NCBI RefSeq assembly: GCF_013340935.1 | Contig: NZ_WHOS01000007.1 | Coordinates: 62,001 to 126,000, forward strand | DNA: 64,000 bases | Origin: Azospirillum melinis | GTDB taxonomy: Bacteria; Pseudomonadota; Alphaproteobacteria; Azospirillales; Azospirillaceae | Direction: 5' to 3' | Shown here: positions 8,304 to 18,145 of the stretch, piece after piece | Layout of the letters: the number at the start of each line of letters is the position of its first letter | Numbering within the stretch: position 1 is the first letter of the stretch | Translations under genes and position numbers: made by a program | The notes under the pieces: model-generated | The model's input: only the letters and a program-made list of their open reading frames with translations | Databases searched by the model: none | Told to the model about the DNA's origin: nothing

Positions 8304-9340
8304 CACAGCGCCGCCAGATGGTCGGCGACCCTGACCGGCTCCGGCAGGATGCGGCGGGCGACCAGCCAGTCGGCCGCCTTCTGGAGATCGCCGACGAAGG
8401 CGGTGTCGCTGACCGGATAGAGGCGGTACTGCCGCTTCAGCGCGATGTAGCCGTCGCGGATCTCGTCCCGATAGCCGGCCTTGGCCTGGACGATGGTCTC
8501 CGCCTCCACCGTGTTGGCCGAGGCCCAGGCCGCTTCGGCGGTGAAGGCCGCGTTCAGGGCGCGGATCAGGGCCGGATTCTCCTGCGCGAAGCGGCGGCGG
8601 GTCAGGTAGCTGGTGAAATCGATCTGGAAATCGAGGTCGCGCTCCTCCTGGAAGATGTCGTGCGCCTTGTACTCCAGCCGGGCGATGTCGACGCCGGGAC
8701 TCCACATCGACCACGCGTCCACCTTGCCCGATGCCAGTGCCGGGGCGGCGTCGGGCGGGTTGAGATAGACGAAATTGACCTTCGAGCGGTCGACGCCGTG
8801 CTTTTCCAGCGCCGCCACCAGCAGGAACTCGCCCAGGCCGGAACGGTTGACCGCGACCGACCTGCCGACCAGATCGGCCACCCTGTCGATGCCGGAGCCG
8901 TCCTTGGCGATGATCGCGGTGGTGCGCGGTGTATAGTTCAGGAACAGGCTGAAGACCAGCGGCGAGCCGGCGATGATGGCGGCCAGCGCCGGGGTGGTGC
9001 TGCCGCCGAAGCTGAAATCGGCGGTGCCGCCGGTCACCGCCTGCAAGGTCGGCGCATGGTTGGGGAAGGGGCCGATCCATTCCACCTTGATGCCGTCCTT
9101 CGCCAGGGTCTTTTCCAGTTCTCCCCGCTCCTTGGCGATGAAGGCCAGGCCGGAGAAGCCCCAGGTCAGGCGGATGGTGTCGGTGTTGCGTCCGGCCGTG
9201 GTCTGGCTGGCGGCATGGGCAGCCGGGAGGGAACCCGCCAGCGGATCGAAGCCCGCGGCGAGGCCGGCAGCCCCGGCGCCGATCAGCGAGCGGGCGAGGA
9301 AGGCACGGCGGGTGGTAACTGGGCGGAACGGGTCGGTCAT
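8303..9340 (-). CDS. ssuA: SsuA/TauA-like aliphatic sulfonate-binding protein, Tat-exported
   Basis: 345 residues from ATG 9340; an upstream in-frame GTG at 9412 would run into ssuB. The N-terminus TTRRAFLARS followed by a hydrophobic stretch and AHA is a twin-arginine signal peptide. The mature part (RLTWGFSGLAFIAKERGELE, GTADFSFGG, KVDAWSMWSPG) belongs to the NMT1/SsuA family of sulfonate, taurine, nitrate or thiamine-precursor binding proteins. Third gene of ssuC-ssuB-ssuA-reductase; sulfonate or sulfur-ester substrate is inferred from neighbours. No clear Shine-Dalgarno precedes this ATG. Confidence 0.82.
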   Translation of the reverse strand: MTDPFRPVTTRRAFLARSLIGAGAAGLAAGFDPLAGSLPAAHAASQTTAGRNTDTIRLTWGFSGLAFIAKERGELEKTLAKDGIKVEWIGPFPNHAPTLQAVTGGTADFSFGGSTTPALAAIIAGSPLVFSLFLNYTPRTTAIIAKDGSGIDRVADLVGRSVAVNRSGLGEFLLVAALEKHGVDRSKVNFVYLNPPDAAPALASGKVDAWSMWSPGVDIARLEYKAHDIFQEERDLDFQIDFTSYLTRRRFAQENPALIRALNAAFTAEAAWASANTVEAETIVQAKAGYRDEIRDGYIALKRQYRLYPVSDTAFVGDLQKAADWLVARRILPEPVRVADHLAAL

Positions 9341-9398
9341 CGAAGAAGGCTCGTTCGGTCGGGAAGGAGGTAGGATGGGTTTGAAAGCCAGCGGCCGG

Positions 9399-10109
9399 TC
9401 AGGCGGCGGCACTTCCCTGCACGCCCAGCTCAGCCAGCAGAAGCGCGCGGAAGCGCTGGGGATCGGCGGCGGTCTCCGGCAGATGCTCGGCGGCGATGGC
9501 GCCGTCCCGCATCACCAGGATGCGGTCGGCCAGCCGGATCGCCTCCTCCACGTCGTGGGTGACCAGCAGGACGCCCGGCCGGTGGCGGGCCACCAGCTCC
9601 TTGACCAGCCCGTGCATGCGGATCCGGGTCAGCGCGTCGAGCGCCGCGAAGGGCTCGTCGAGCAGCAGAAGCTCCGGCTCCTGCACCAGCGCCCTCGCCA
9701 GCGCCACGCGCTGGGCCTGACCGCCGGACAGGGTGCGCGGCCAGTCGTCCAGCCGGTTGCCGAGCCCGACCTCGGCCAGCGCCGCCGCCGCGGCCTCGCG
9801 CGCACCGTGCTCCGGCAGGCCGAGCGAGACGTTGCGCCACAGGCTGTCCCAGGGCAGCAGGCGCGGCTCCTGGAAGACCACCGCCGGCTTGCCGGGGGCG
9901 TCGATGCGCCCGGCCTGGATCGGGTCCAGCCCGGCCAGCGCCCGCAGCAGCGTGGTCTTGCCGCAGCCGCTCTCGCCCAGCAGGGCGACGAATTCGCCGC
10001 GTTCGATGCGCAAATCCAGCGCGTCGATCACCACGCGGCGGCCATAGGCCCGGCGCAGGCCGGTGACGGTGACGGCGGGGTCGGCGTTCGGGACGTGAAG
10101 AGCGCTCAT
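9399..10109 (-). CDS. ssuB: SsuB-type ABC transporter ATP-binding protein
   Basis: 236 residues. Walker A GESGCGKTT, LSGGQAQRVALARAL signature, Walker B LLLLDEPFAALD and VTHDVEEAIRLADR are those of the nitrate/sulfonate/taurine ATPase group. The PRLLPW segment after the Q-loop is typical of SsuB/TauB. ATG 10109 overlaps the ssuC stop (ATGA). An open reading extends upstream to 11228 in frame but is a shadow across ssuC. Confidence 0.9.
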   Translation of the reverse strand: MSALHVPNADPAVTVTGLRRAYGRRVVIDALDLRIERGEFVALLGESGCGKTTLLRALAGLDPIQAGRIDAPGKPAVVFQEPRLLPWDSLWRNVSLGLPEHGAREAAAAALAEVGLGNRLDDWPRTLSGGQAQRVALARALVQEPELLLLDEPFAALDALTRIRMHGLVKELVARHRPGVLLVTHDVEEAIRLADRILVMRDGAIAAEHLPETAADPQRFRALLLAELGVQGSAAA

Positions 10110-10981
10110 CGGCCGGCTCCGTAATTGGGATGCCAGGCAAGCAGGCGGCGCTCCAGCAGCCGGGCCAGGCTGTCGGCCAGCACGCCGATCAGGGCGTAGA
10201 TGACGATGGTCAGCACGATCACGTCGGTGCGCAGGAACTCGCGCGCGTCCATGGCGAGGAAGCCCAGCCCAGCCTGCGCGCCGATGGTCTCCGCCACCAC
10301 CAGCGCCAGCCATGCCGTCGCCAGCGCATAGCGGACGCCGGTGAGGATGGAGGGCAGGGCACCCGGCAGGACGATCCGGCGGATCAGCAGAGCGGTGGAC
10401 AGGCCGCGCACCCGGCCCAGTTCCAGCAGCTTGGGGTCGACCTGCCGGATGCCGAGCGTGGTGTTGATGTAGACCGGGAAGGCGACGCCCAGCGAAACCA
10501 GGAAGATCTTCTGCCCCTCGCCGACGCCGAACCAGACGATCACCAGCGGCAGCAGCGCCAGGAAGGGAATGGCGCGGATCATCTGCACGCTGCGGTCGAT
10601 CAGCGCCTCGGCCAGCCGGGAGAAGCCGACCAGCGTGCCGAGCGCGAAGCCGATGCCGCCGCCGATGGCGAAGCCGGCCGCCGCCCGCAGCAGGCTGGTA
10701 CCGAGGTCGCGCAGCAACGTGCCGTGCAGCCCCAGCTTCCACGCGGTCGCCACCACCTTGCTGGGCGCTGGCAGCACCTGCGGCTCGATCCAGCCGTTGC
10801 GGGCCAGCCCCTCCCACACCGCCAGCAGCAGAAGCGGTGCGATCCAGGACAGGGCGACATGGGCTCTCGTTCCGATGCGGTGCTGTCCGTCGGAGATCGG
10901 ACGGCGCACCCGTTTCGCGGCGGCCGGGGCTTGCGGCGTGGCGGCGCGGCGGACGCCGAAACTGCTGTCGAGGCTGCTCAT
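10106..10981 (-). CDS. ssuC: SsuC-type ABC transporter permease
   Basis: 291 residues from ATG 10981, chosen because GGAGA lies 7-12 bases upstream; a start at 11077 would add a low-complexity Ser/Ala leader. Six hydrophobic segments; the EAA loop (ELGRVRGLSTALLIRRIVLPG) contacts the ATPase. Family: nitrate/sulfonate/bicarbonate permeases. First gene of the ssuCBA-reductase operon; the AT-rich 239-bp gap before it probably holds its promoter. It may also serve the second, permease-less SsuA-like protein at 12592-13632. Confidence 0.88.
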   Translation of the reverse strand: MSSLDSSFGVRRAATPQAPAAAKRVRRPISDGQHRIGTRAHVALSWIAPLLLLAVWEGLARNGWIEPQVLPAPSKVVATAWKLGLHGTLLRDLGTSLLRAAAGFAIGGGIGFALGTLVGFSRLAEALIDRSVQMIRAIPFLALLPLVIVWFGVGEGQKIFLVSLGVAFPVYINTTLGIRQVDPKLLELGRVRGLSTALLIRRIVLPGALPSILTGVRYALATAWLALVVAETIGAQAGLGFLAMDAREFLRTDVIVLTIVIYALIGVLADSLARLLERRLLAWHPNYGAGR

Positions 10982-11220
10982 GCGGGATCTCCACGGCTGG
11001 GCAGGACGGCTTGTCGAGGAATGGGAGTGCGATGCGGCGCCGGTCGCGGCGGCGGATGGCATGGTCGGCGATGGCATGGCCGGGCGGCTGGGAAGGCGGC
11101 GCGCCGGACAGGCAAGGCAAGGAACCGACCCCAGCCTGATTTAATCTACTAAACCAGTCAACAAATAAAATAAATAATACTATTTGTGCTTGTATATTAC
11201 TGTCGCCAAGGGCGTCAGCG
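10982..11220 (-). promoter_or_regulatory. AT-rich upstream region of ssuC with an inverted repeat
   Basis: This gap between the monooxygenase stop and ssuC has an AT-rich core (11141-11210), unlike the surrounding coding DNA. It contains acaaata (11161-11167) and its complement tatttgt (11181-11187), 13 bp apart, and on the minus strand a TTGACT hexamer just downstream of these. A promoter/operator for ssuCBA is likely from position; no exact -10 pairing could be fixed. Confidence 0.45.
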
Positions 11221-11238
11221 TCACGCATAGCGTGACGC
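11218..11238 (-). terminator. perfect 9-bp hairpin at the monooxygenase stop codon
   Basis: gcgtcacgc-ata-gcgtgacgc is a perfect 9-bp inverted repeat with a 3-base loop that includes the stop codon at 11221-11223. On the minus strand it is followed by GC-rich sequence then the AT-rich gap, without a clean T-run, so it may be a weak terminator, an mRNA 3' stabiliser or an attenuator before ssuC. Confidence 0.45.
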
Positions 11239-12540
11239 CGGCCGGTCCAGCCCGAGATGGTCGCGCAGCGTGGCGCCGCAGTACTCGCGCCGGAACAGAC
11301 CGCGCCGCTGCAATTCGGGCACCACCTGCGTCAGGAAGCCATCGACGCCGCCCGGCAGATAGGGCGGCATCAGGACGAAGCCGTCGGCCGCCTGTTCCGT
11401 GACCCACTGTTCCAAAATGTCGGCGACCGTCTTCGGCGATCCGGCGGCGACGGCGAAGGAGAGGCTCTCGACATAGGCGGCGCCGACCTCGGCGACGGTG
11501 GCGCCGCGCTCCAGCGCGTCGGCGATCACCCGCTGGAAACGCCCGCGGCTGCCGGTGATGACGTCGCGCAGATCGGGGAAGGGGCCGTCCAGCGGATGGC
11601 GCGACAGGTCGTAATTCATGCTGCCGGACATGAAGGTCAGGCCGGCGACCGGGTCGATCAGCGCGCGCAGCTCGGCGCGGATGTCCTCGGCCTCGGTATC
11701 GCTGCGCCCGACGATCGGCATGAGGCCTGGCAGCATCTTGACGCTGCCAGGCGGGCGCCCGTTGGCGGCGACCTGGGCCTTGAAGGCGGCATAGGCCCGC
11801 TTGGCGCTGTCGAGATCGGGCTGCACCGTGAAGACAAGATCGGCCTGACGGGTGGCGATGTCCTGGAAGGTGCCGGACACGCCGGCCTGGATGACGACGG
11901 GATGGCCCTGCGGCGGCCGCTCGACGTTCAACGGACCGCGGACACGGAAATGGCGGCCCTCATGGTCGATGTAATGGACGCGGCGGTCGTCGGCGAAGCG
12001 GCCGGACGCCTTGTCCGGCCGGATCGCGTCCTCTTCCCAGCTGTCCCACAGCTTGCGCACCACGTCGATGAACTCGTCGGCGCGCTCATAGCGGCTGGCA
12101 TGGTCGAGATGGGCGGCGCGTCCGAAATTGCGGGCCTCGCTGTCGCTGACCGAGGTCACGGCGTTCCACGCCGCCCGTCCGCCGCTGAGATGGTCGATCG
12201 TCGCGAACATGCGGGCGACATGATAGGGCTCGGCATAGCTGGTCGACACCGTCGCGCCCAGCCCGATCCGGCTGGTGGCGCCGGCCAACGCCGCGATCAG
12301 CGTCAGCGGTTCGGGCCGCGCGTTGGGACGACGGGCGACGGTGGCCGCCACCCCGCCGCCATACAGGTCGTCGAGGCCGAGCTTGTCGGCGACGAACAGC
12401 ATGTCGAGCTTGGCGGCTTCGGCCTTCAGCGCCAGCTCGCGGTAGAAGCCGAGGTCGAACGGGCGCACGGCGCCGGCGTCGGGGTGACGCCAGCCGCCGG
12501 CGTGCATCCCGGCCTCGGTGCAGAACAGAGCCAGATGCAT
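11221..12540 (-). CDS. FMNH2-dependent monooxygenase, NtaA/SnaA/DszA family
   Basis: 439 residues, bacterial-luciferase fold. Family motifs: GGWRHPDA near the start, ATIDHLSGGRAAWNAVTS, RYERADEFIDVVRKLWDSW, FRVRGPLNVERPPQGHPVV and the late LPGGVDGFLTQVVPELQRRG with YCGATLRDHLGL. These enzymes use reduced flavin from a separate reductase to attack C-S or C-N bonds (nitrilotriacetate, dibenzothiophene sulfone, alkyl sulfides). It lies between an SsuA-like protein and ssuCBA, so an organosulfur substrate is likely. No flavin reductase gene accompanies it. Confidence 0.85.
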   Translation of the reverse strand: MHLALFCTEAGMHAGGWRHPDAGAVRPFDLGFYRELALKAEAAKLDMLFVADKLGLDDLYGGGVAATVARRPNARPEPLTLIAALAGATSRIGLGATVSTSYAEPYHVARMFATIDHLSGGRAAWNAVTSVSDSEARNFGRAAHLDHASRYERADEFIDVVRKLWDSWEEDAIRPDKASGRFADDRRVHYIDHEGRHFRVRGPLNVERPPQGHPVVIQAGVSGTFQDIATRQADLVFTVQPDLDSAKRAYAAFKAQVAANGRPPGSVKMLPGLMPIVGRSDTEAEDIRAELRALIDPVAGLTFMSGSMNYDLSRHPLDGPFPDLRDVITGSRGRFQRVIADALERGATVAEVGAAYVESLSFAVAAGSPKTVADILEQWVTEQAADGFVLMPPYLPGGVDGFLTQVVPELQRRGLFRREYCGATLRDHLGLDRPASRYA

Positions 12541-12591
12541 CGTGGTCTCATCGGTTTGAAAGGGGTCTGAAAGGGAAGGGCGGCCGCGGGG

Positions 12592-13632
12592 TCAGCCGGC
12601 GCGGGCCGATTGCGCCAGCAGGCCCGCGTCGAGGGCGAAGCTGCGGTCGGCATGGGCCGCCGCGGTGAAGGGCTTCTGGATCACGCCGATGCCGGTGTAG
12701 AAATCAGCGGTGGTTTGCAGGTCGGCGACGATGCCGTCATCCACCGCCACCGGGCGGAAGCGCTCCAGGTTGAAGGCGGCGACGGCGACCTCCGGCGTCA
12801 CCTTCACCAGATCGCCCCAGATGCGGGCATACCGGTCGACATTGTCGAGCGCCCAGATCCGGGCGGCGGCGACGCGGGCGACATAGTCCTGCAACAGCGC
12901 GCGCTTCTGCGCGATGGCGACATCGGTGGCGCTGATGAAGGCGTTGTTGTTCAGCAGGCCGCGGCCGTCGACCAGCACCCTGCCGGTGCTGGCCACCACC
13001 TCCTGCGCGACATAGAGCGTCCAGATCGCCCAGGCATCCACCGTACCGCTGGAAAAGGCCGATTTCGCTTCGGTCGGTTGCAGGAAGGCCAGCGTGACGT
13101 CGTTCACCGACAGGCCGTTCGCCTTCAGGGCGGCGACCACCAGATAATGACCGATCGAGCCGCGCACCGCGGTGATCGTCCGCCCCTTCAGGTCGGCCAC
13201 CGTCCGGATCGGCGAATCCTTGCGCACCAGCAGGCCGATGCAGCCGGGATCGGAGCGGGCGGCGGAGATGATCCTGGCCGGCAGGCCGTTGGACAGGGCG
13301 AAGGCATGGGCGGCGTCACCGGCGAAGCCCGCATCGATGGCGCCGGCGTTCAGCGCCTCCAGCACCGGTGCAGCGGCCGGGAAATCGGCGAACTCCAGCG
13401 TGTAGGGAATGTCCTTCAACTGACCGGACGCCTCCAGCAGCGAGCGGATGGTGGACCGCTGGTCGCCGACCTTGAGGCTGGTGCCGGCGGCGTTGGTGGC
13501 AGTGGCGGCGAAGGCCGGACGGGACAGCAGCGGGGCCGCCAGGGCGGGAGCCAGCAGTCCGGCGACGGCGGCTATGCCGGCTCCGCACAGCAGGCGGCGG
13601 CGCGACAGGGTAGGCGAACGGTGCTCGGTCAT
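12592..13632 (-). CDS. second SsuA-like substrate-binding protein, Tat-exported
   Basis: 346 residues. Twin-arginine leader SRRRLLCGAGI plus hydrophobic core and AFA cleavage near residue 43. The mature domain (TSLKVGDQRSTIRSLLEASG, GAIDAGFAGDAAHAFALSNG, VRGSIGHYLVVAALKANGL, TVDAWAIWTLYVA) is the NMT1/SsuA fold. No permease or ATPase directly accompanies it, so it probably docks on SsuCB encoded 1.6 kb downstream. It follows the flavoprotein-ferredoxin pair on the same strand. Substrate unknown beyond the family's sulfonates and sulfate esters. Confidence 0.82.
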   Translation of the reverse strand: MTEHRSPTLSRRRLLCGAGIAAVAGLLAPALAAPLLSRPAFAATATNAAGTSLKVGDQRSTIRSLLEASGQLKDIPYTLEFADFPAAAPVLEALNAGAIDAGFAGDAAHAFALSNGLPARIISAARSDPGCIGLLVRKDSPIRTVADLKGRTITAVRGSIGHYLVVAALKANGLSVNDVTLAFLQPTEAKSAFSSGTVDAWAIWTLYVAQEVVASTGRVLVDGRGLLNNNAFISATDVAIAQKRALLQDYVARVAAARIWALDNVDRYARIWGDLVKVTPEVAVAAFNLERFRPVAVDDGIVADLQTTADFYTGIGVIQKPFTAAAHADRSFALDAGLLAQSARAG

Positions 13633-13668
13633 CTTTGCAAATCCAGTTCGGGGAAGGCAGCGGCGGAA

Positions 13669-14016
13669 TCAGGACAGGGCCCGGGCGCGGGCGAAAATCT
13701 GGTCCATCCGCCAATGTTCGTTGGCATAGCGCGGGTCGCCGGCCCATTCGTCCCAGCCGGAGTCGCGGCGGTAGCGGCCGCGCTGGCCGGAGCGCTCGAT
13801 CTCTTCGGCGCTCACCGCGGCCGGCGTCTCGCAGTCGGGATCGACATAGAGCGCGTCGGGCTGGCAGTAGAGTTCGCACAGGAAGCAGGTCTGGCAGTCC
13901 TGCTGCCGGGCGATGACCGGCGGCCCGCCCCGGACGGCGTCGAAGACGTTGGTCGGGCAGACGCGGACGCAGACCTGGCATCCGGTGCAGCGTTCGGCGA
14001 TGACGAGGCTGATCAT
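13669..14016 (-). CDS. two-cluster 4Fe-4S ferredoxin, AprB-like
   Basis: 115 residues from ATG 14016. Two cluster motifs: CTGCQVCVRVCP (Cys 10, 13, 16, 20) and CQTCFLCELYCQP, followed by a 60-residue acidic/aromatic tail (WDEWAGDPRYANEHWRMDQ). The ATG overlaps the flavoprotein stop by 4 bp, so the two very likely form a complex in which this subunit passes electrons to or from FAD, as the AprB/AprA pair of APS reductase does. The tail and context differ from true AprB, so the reaction is not known. Confidence 0.83.
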   Translation of the reverse strand: MISLVIAERCTGCQVCVRVCPTNVFDAVRGGPPVIARQQDCQTCFLCELYCQPDALYVDPDCETPAAVSAEEIERSGQRGRYRRDSGWDEWAGDPRYANEHWRMDQIFARARALS

Positions 14017-15677
14017 GCGGCACCTGCCTGGGTGGGGACGGGACTGTCGAGAGGCTGCGGCGCGTCCCCGTCGAAGCGGGACCACAGCCGGTCCAGCCCG
14101 CCGACGGTCAGGCGCCGGGCCAGAGCCGGGTGGCTGGCCGGGGCATCGACGCGCAGATGCATGCCGCGGCTTTCCGGCCGGACGAGTGCTGCGCGGGTGC
14201 ACCAGCGGGCGACGGCGGTCAGGGCGGCGCTCTCGCGCGCCTGCACCGTTTCCCCCGCAGTGGCTGCCCCTTCGCCGTCCAGATGGTCGCGCAGGTCGCT
14301 CCACACCCCGTCCAGCCGCGACAGCGAGCGGGCCAGCGCTGGGCCGCGGCGGAAGATGGTCTTGTCGTAGGGCAGCATCTCGGCCTGGACGGCGGCGGTG
14401 ACGGCACGCGGATCGACCGAAGCGGCGTGGCGCGCCGGGCGCAGCCCGGCCTGACCCAGCGGACGGGCGGGAGTGTCGGTGCGCCGGCCATGACAGGCCG
14501 CCCGCGCCGCCGCGGCGCGTCCGGCGATCACGCCCGACGACAGCGCCCAGGCGGCCAGGATGGCGCCGCCGCCCGACACCGCCCCCGCCACCGGCTCGCG
14601 CGTCGCGGCATCGCCGACGACGAACAGCCCGTCGGCGGCGGTGCCGCAGTCGTCGTCCGCCAGCCGGATGCCGCCGGACCCGCGGATGGTGCCCTCCGGC
14701 CGCAGCAGCACGGGAAAGCGGTGGGTGAAAGGATCGCTGCCGCCGCGGTCGAAGGGCAGCATCATGTTGGGCTGCACCCGGCGCAGCCGCTCGCGGATGT
14801 CCGCCGGCATGCGGTGCAGGCTGCACAGCACCGGCCCCTCCAGCATGGCACGGGCCAGCGTCCGGGTGGCGTCGCCGGGCGGTACGGCGATCTCCCGTCC
14901 CTCGCCGTCGTAATAGGTGGCGAAGGCGAAGGACATCGACCGGGTCATGGTCGAGTGGGCCGGCGCCACCGTGTGGTAGGTGGAGAATTCCATGCCGGAG
15001 AAATCCACCCCGGCCTCCGCCGCCATCAAATGGCCGTCGCCGGTGTTGGTGTGGCTGCCGAGAAGCCGCGATTTGAAGGCGCAGCCACCGGTCGCCAGGA
15101 TCACCGCCCCGGCGCGCACGGTCCAGGCCTCGCCCCGCTGGCGGCGCAGGCCGCGCGCGCCGACGATGGTCCCGCCGGACTCGGCCAGCAGCTCCAGCGC
15201 CGGACTCTGGTCGAGGATGCGGACGCCGAGCTTGTGGATCTTGCGGCGCATCGCCCGCAGATATTCCGGCCCGCGCAGGCCGCGGTACTGCACCCTTCCG
15301 GTCTCGTCGGTGGAGAAGTCGTAGACATCGGCGATGGTCGGCAGGGTGGTCCAGGTGATGTCGAGGATCCGCTCCATCCAGGCCGGGTCGGCGATGCCGC
15401 CGGCAATCGCCGTGCGCTGGCGGATCGCCTCGGCCCGTGCGTCCGCATCGGGGGGCACCCACCAGTGGCCGGGACCCGAGGTGGCGGCGACACCGCTCGC
15501 GCCGCAATAGCCCTTGTCGGCCAGCACCACCCTGGCTCCGGCCTGTGCCGCCGCCAGCGCCGCCCAGGTTCCCGACAGGCCGCCGCCGATCACCAGCACA
15601 TCGGCGGCGATGGGCGGCAGCTCGACGGTCGGCAGCTCTGCGGTCGGCGGAGTGGTCGATACCCGGATGTTCGGCAT
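14013..15677 (-). CDS. FAD-dependent oxidoreductase, fumarate reductase/AprA-like
   Basis: 554 residues from ATG 15677 (GGAG 10 bases upstream). Rossmann motif GGGLSG at 31-36, then SGVAATSGPGHWWVPPDAD, an HTNTGDGHLMAAEAG flavin/substrate segment of the succinate dehydrogenase/fumarate reductase/AprA group, and a late DGLFVVGDAATREPVAGAV FAD-binding motif. Overlap with a two-cluster ferredoxin gene indicates a two-subunit enzyme. Position at the head of a monooxygenase/sulfonate-uptake operon suggests oxidoreduction of a sulfur intermediate; the substrate cannot be told from sequence. Confidence 0.82.
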   Translation of the reverse strand: MPNIRVSTTPPTAELPTVELPPIAADVLVIGGGLSGTWAALAAAQAGARVVLADKGYCGASGVAATSGPGHWWVPPDADARAEAIRQRTAIAGGIADPAWMERILDITWTTLPTIADVYDFSTDETGRVQYRGLRGPEYLRAMRRKIHKLGVRILDQSPALELLAESGGTIVGARGLRRQRGEAWTVRAGAVILATGGCAFKSRLLGSHTNTGDGHLMAAEAGVDFSGMEFSTYHTVAPAHSTMTRSMSFAFATYYDGEGREIAVPPGDATRTLARAMLEGPVLCSLHRMPADIRERLRRVQPNMMLPFDRGGSDPFTHRFPVLLRPEGTIRGSGGIRLADDDCGTAADGLFVVGDAATREPVAGAVSGGGAILAAWALSSGVIAGRAAAARAACHGRRTDTPARPLGQAGLRPARHAASVDPRAVTAAVQAEMLPYDKTIFRRGPALARSLSRLDGVWSDLRDHLDGEGAATAGETVQARESAALTAVARWCTRAALVRPESRGMHLRVDAPASHPALARRLTVGGLDRLWSRFDGDAPQPLDSPVPTQAGAA

Positions 15678-15970
15678 TTCTGTGAAACTCCGCCGCTTCG
15701 ATGCATCTGTGTGTTGTTTTTTACAATACCGCGGCAGCACCCCGTCAATTTTGGAATGCTCATGATTTTGTTGAGTTTTTCAAATGGGTCGGATGGCGCC
15801 GATCCCAGCGGACTCAGAAATAACATTACATGAATGTATAAATAAAACACAAATCACTATCTTTACAGTAGGAATAAACAGTGATTAAGCTCTGTCCCTA
15901 CGGTGAATGCGGGGCGCCGCACATGACCCCCAGCGAGGCCCGAACGGGTCCGAACCAGGAGACACCAGGC
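15678..15970. promoter_or_regulatory. divergent promoter region between the flavoprotein operon and groES
   Basis: This 293-bp space is clearly AT-richer than its surroundings (notably 15715-15790 and 15815-15885). It must carry promoters for both directions. I looked for CIRCE (TTAGCACTC-N9-GAGTGCTAA), the usual HrcA operator before alphaproteobacterial groESL, and did not find it. Small palindromes such as acatt-acatg-aatgt are present at about 15824-15838. groES has GGAGA before ATG 15971. Confidence 0.45.
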
Positions 15971-16264
15971 ATGCCGTTCCGTCCGTTGCACGACCGCGTC
16001 GTCGTCCGCCGTGTGGCGCAGGAGGAGAAGTCGAAGGGCGGGATCATCATCCCCGACACCGCCAAGGAGAAGCCGCAGGAGGCCGAGGTGATCGCGGTCG
16101 GCCCCGGTGTGCGCGACGACCAGGGCCGCATCCACCCGCTCGACGTGAAAATCGGCGACCGTGTGGTCTTCGGCAAATGGTCCGGCACCGAGATCAAGGT
16201 GCAGGGCGAGGATCTGCTGGTCATCAAGGAATCCGACATCGTCGGCGTGGTCGAACCCGCCTGA
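15971..16264 (+). CDS. groES: co-chaperonin GroES
   Basis: 97 residues, standard Cpn10 length. [12 protein letters not shown] start, mobile loop [18 protein letters not shown] that docks on GroEL, and the [15 protein letters not shown] end are all intact. The chosen ATG has GGAGA 11 bases upstream; an in-frame extension to 15881 lacks the conserved N-terminus. It forms the lid of the GroEL folding chamber. groEL follows after 75 bp. Placement inside a sulfur-metabolism region suggests an extra, specialised copy. Confidence 0.96.
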   Translation: MPFRPLHDRVVVRRVAQEEKSKGGIIIPDTAKEKPQEAEVIAVGPGVRDDQGRIHPLDVKIGDRVVFGKWSGTEIKVQGEDLLVIKESDIVGVVEPA

Positions 16265-16276
16265 GGCCCCGCCTGA

Positions 16277-17971
<1,695 letters not shown>

Positions 17972-18058
17972 TCGCGACCGTCCGGGTGCCGGCGGGCGCT
18001 GCGACCAATGTCCTTCCGGCGCAGCACCCCGTCGGTAACCCGTCCTCCCGTGCCTGAA

Positions 18059-18110
18059 GCCGCCGCCCGTCAGCGGGTCCACGCCCCGGTTCCGGGCGGC
18101 GGCCTTTTTT
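18059..18110 (+). terminator. rho-independent terminator after groEL
   Basis: Perfect 11-bp stem gccgccgcccg (18059-18069) and cgggcggcggc (18093-18103), 23-base loop, then a six-T run (18105-18110). Textbook intrinsic terminator about 90 bp after the groEL stop. Only 35 bp remain between the T-run and the next ATG (18146), which leaves little room for a separate promoter. Confidence 0.85.
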
Positions 18111-18145
18111 CGAATTCGTGCCGACAGCCTTTTGGAGACGACGCC

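Noticed and set aside
8304-9080. N-terminal extension of the molybdoenzyme frame
   Set aside because: Overlaps the SsuA-like gene and lacks family similarity; ATG 8303 gives the conserved BisC-type start.
15678-15970. CIRCE/HrcA operator before groES
   Set aside because: Searched for TTAGCACTC and its complement; not present.
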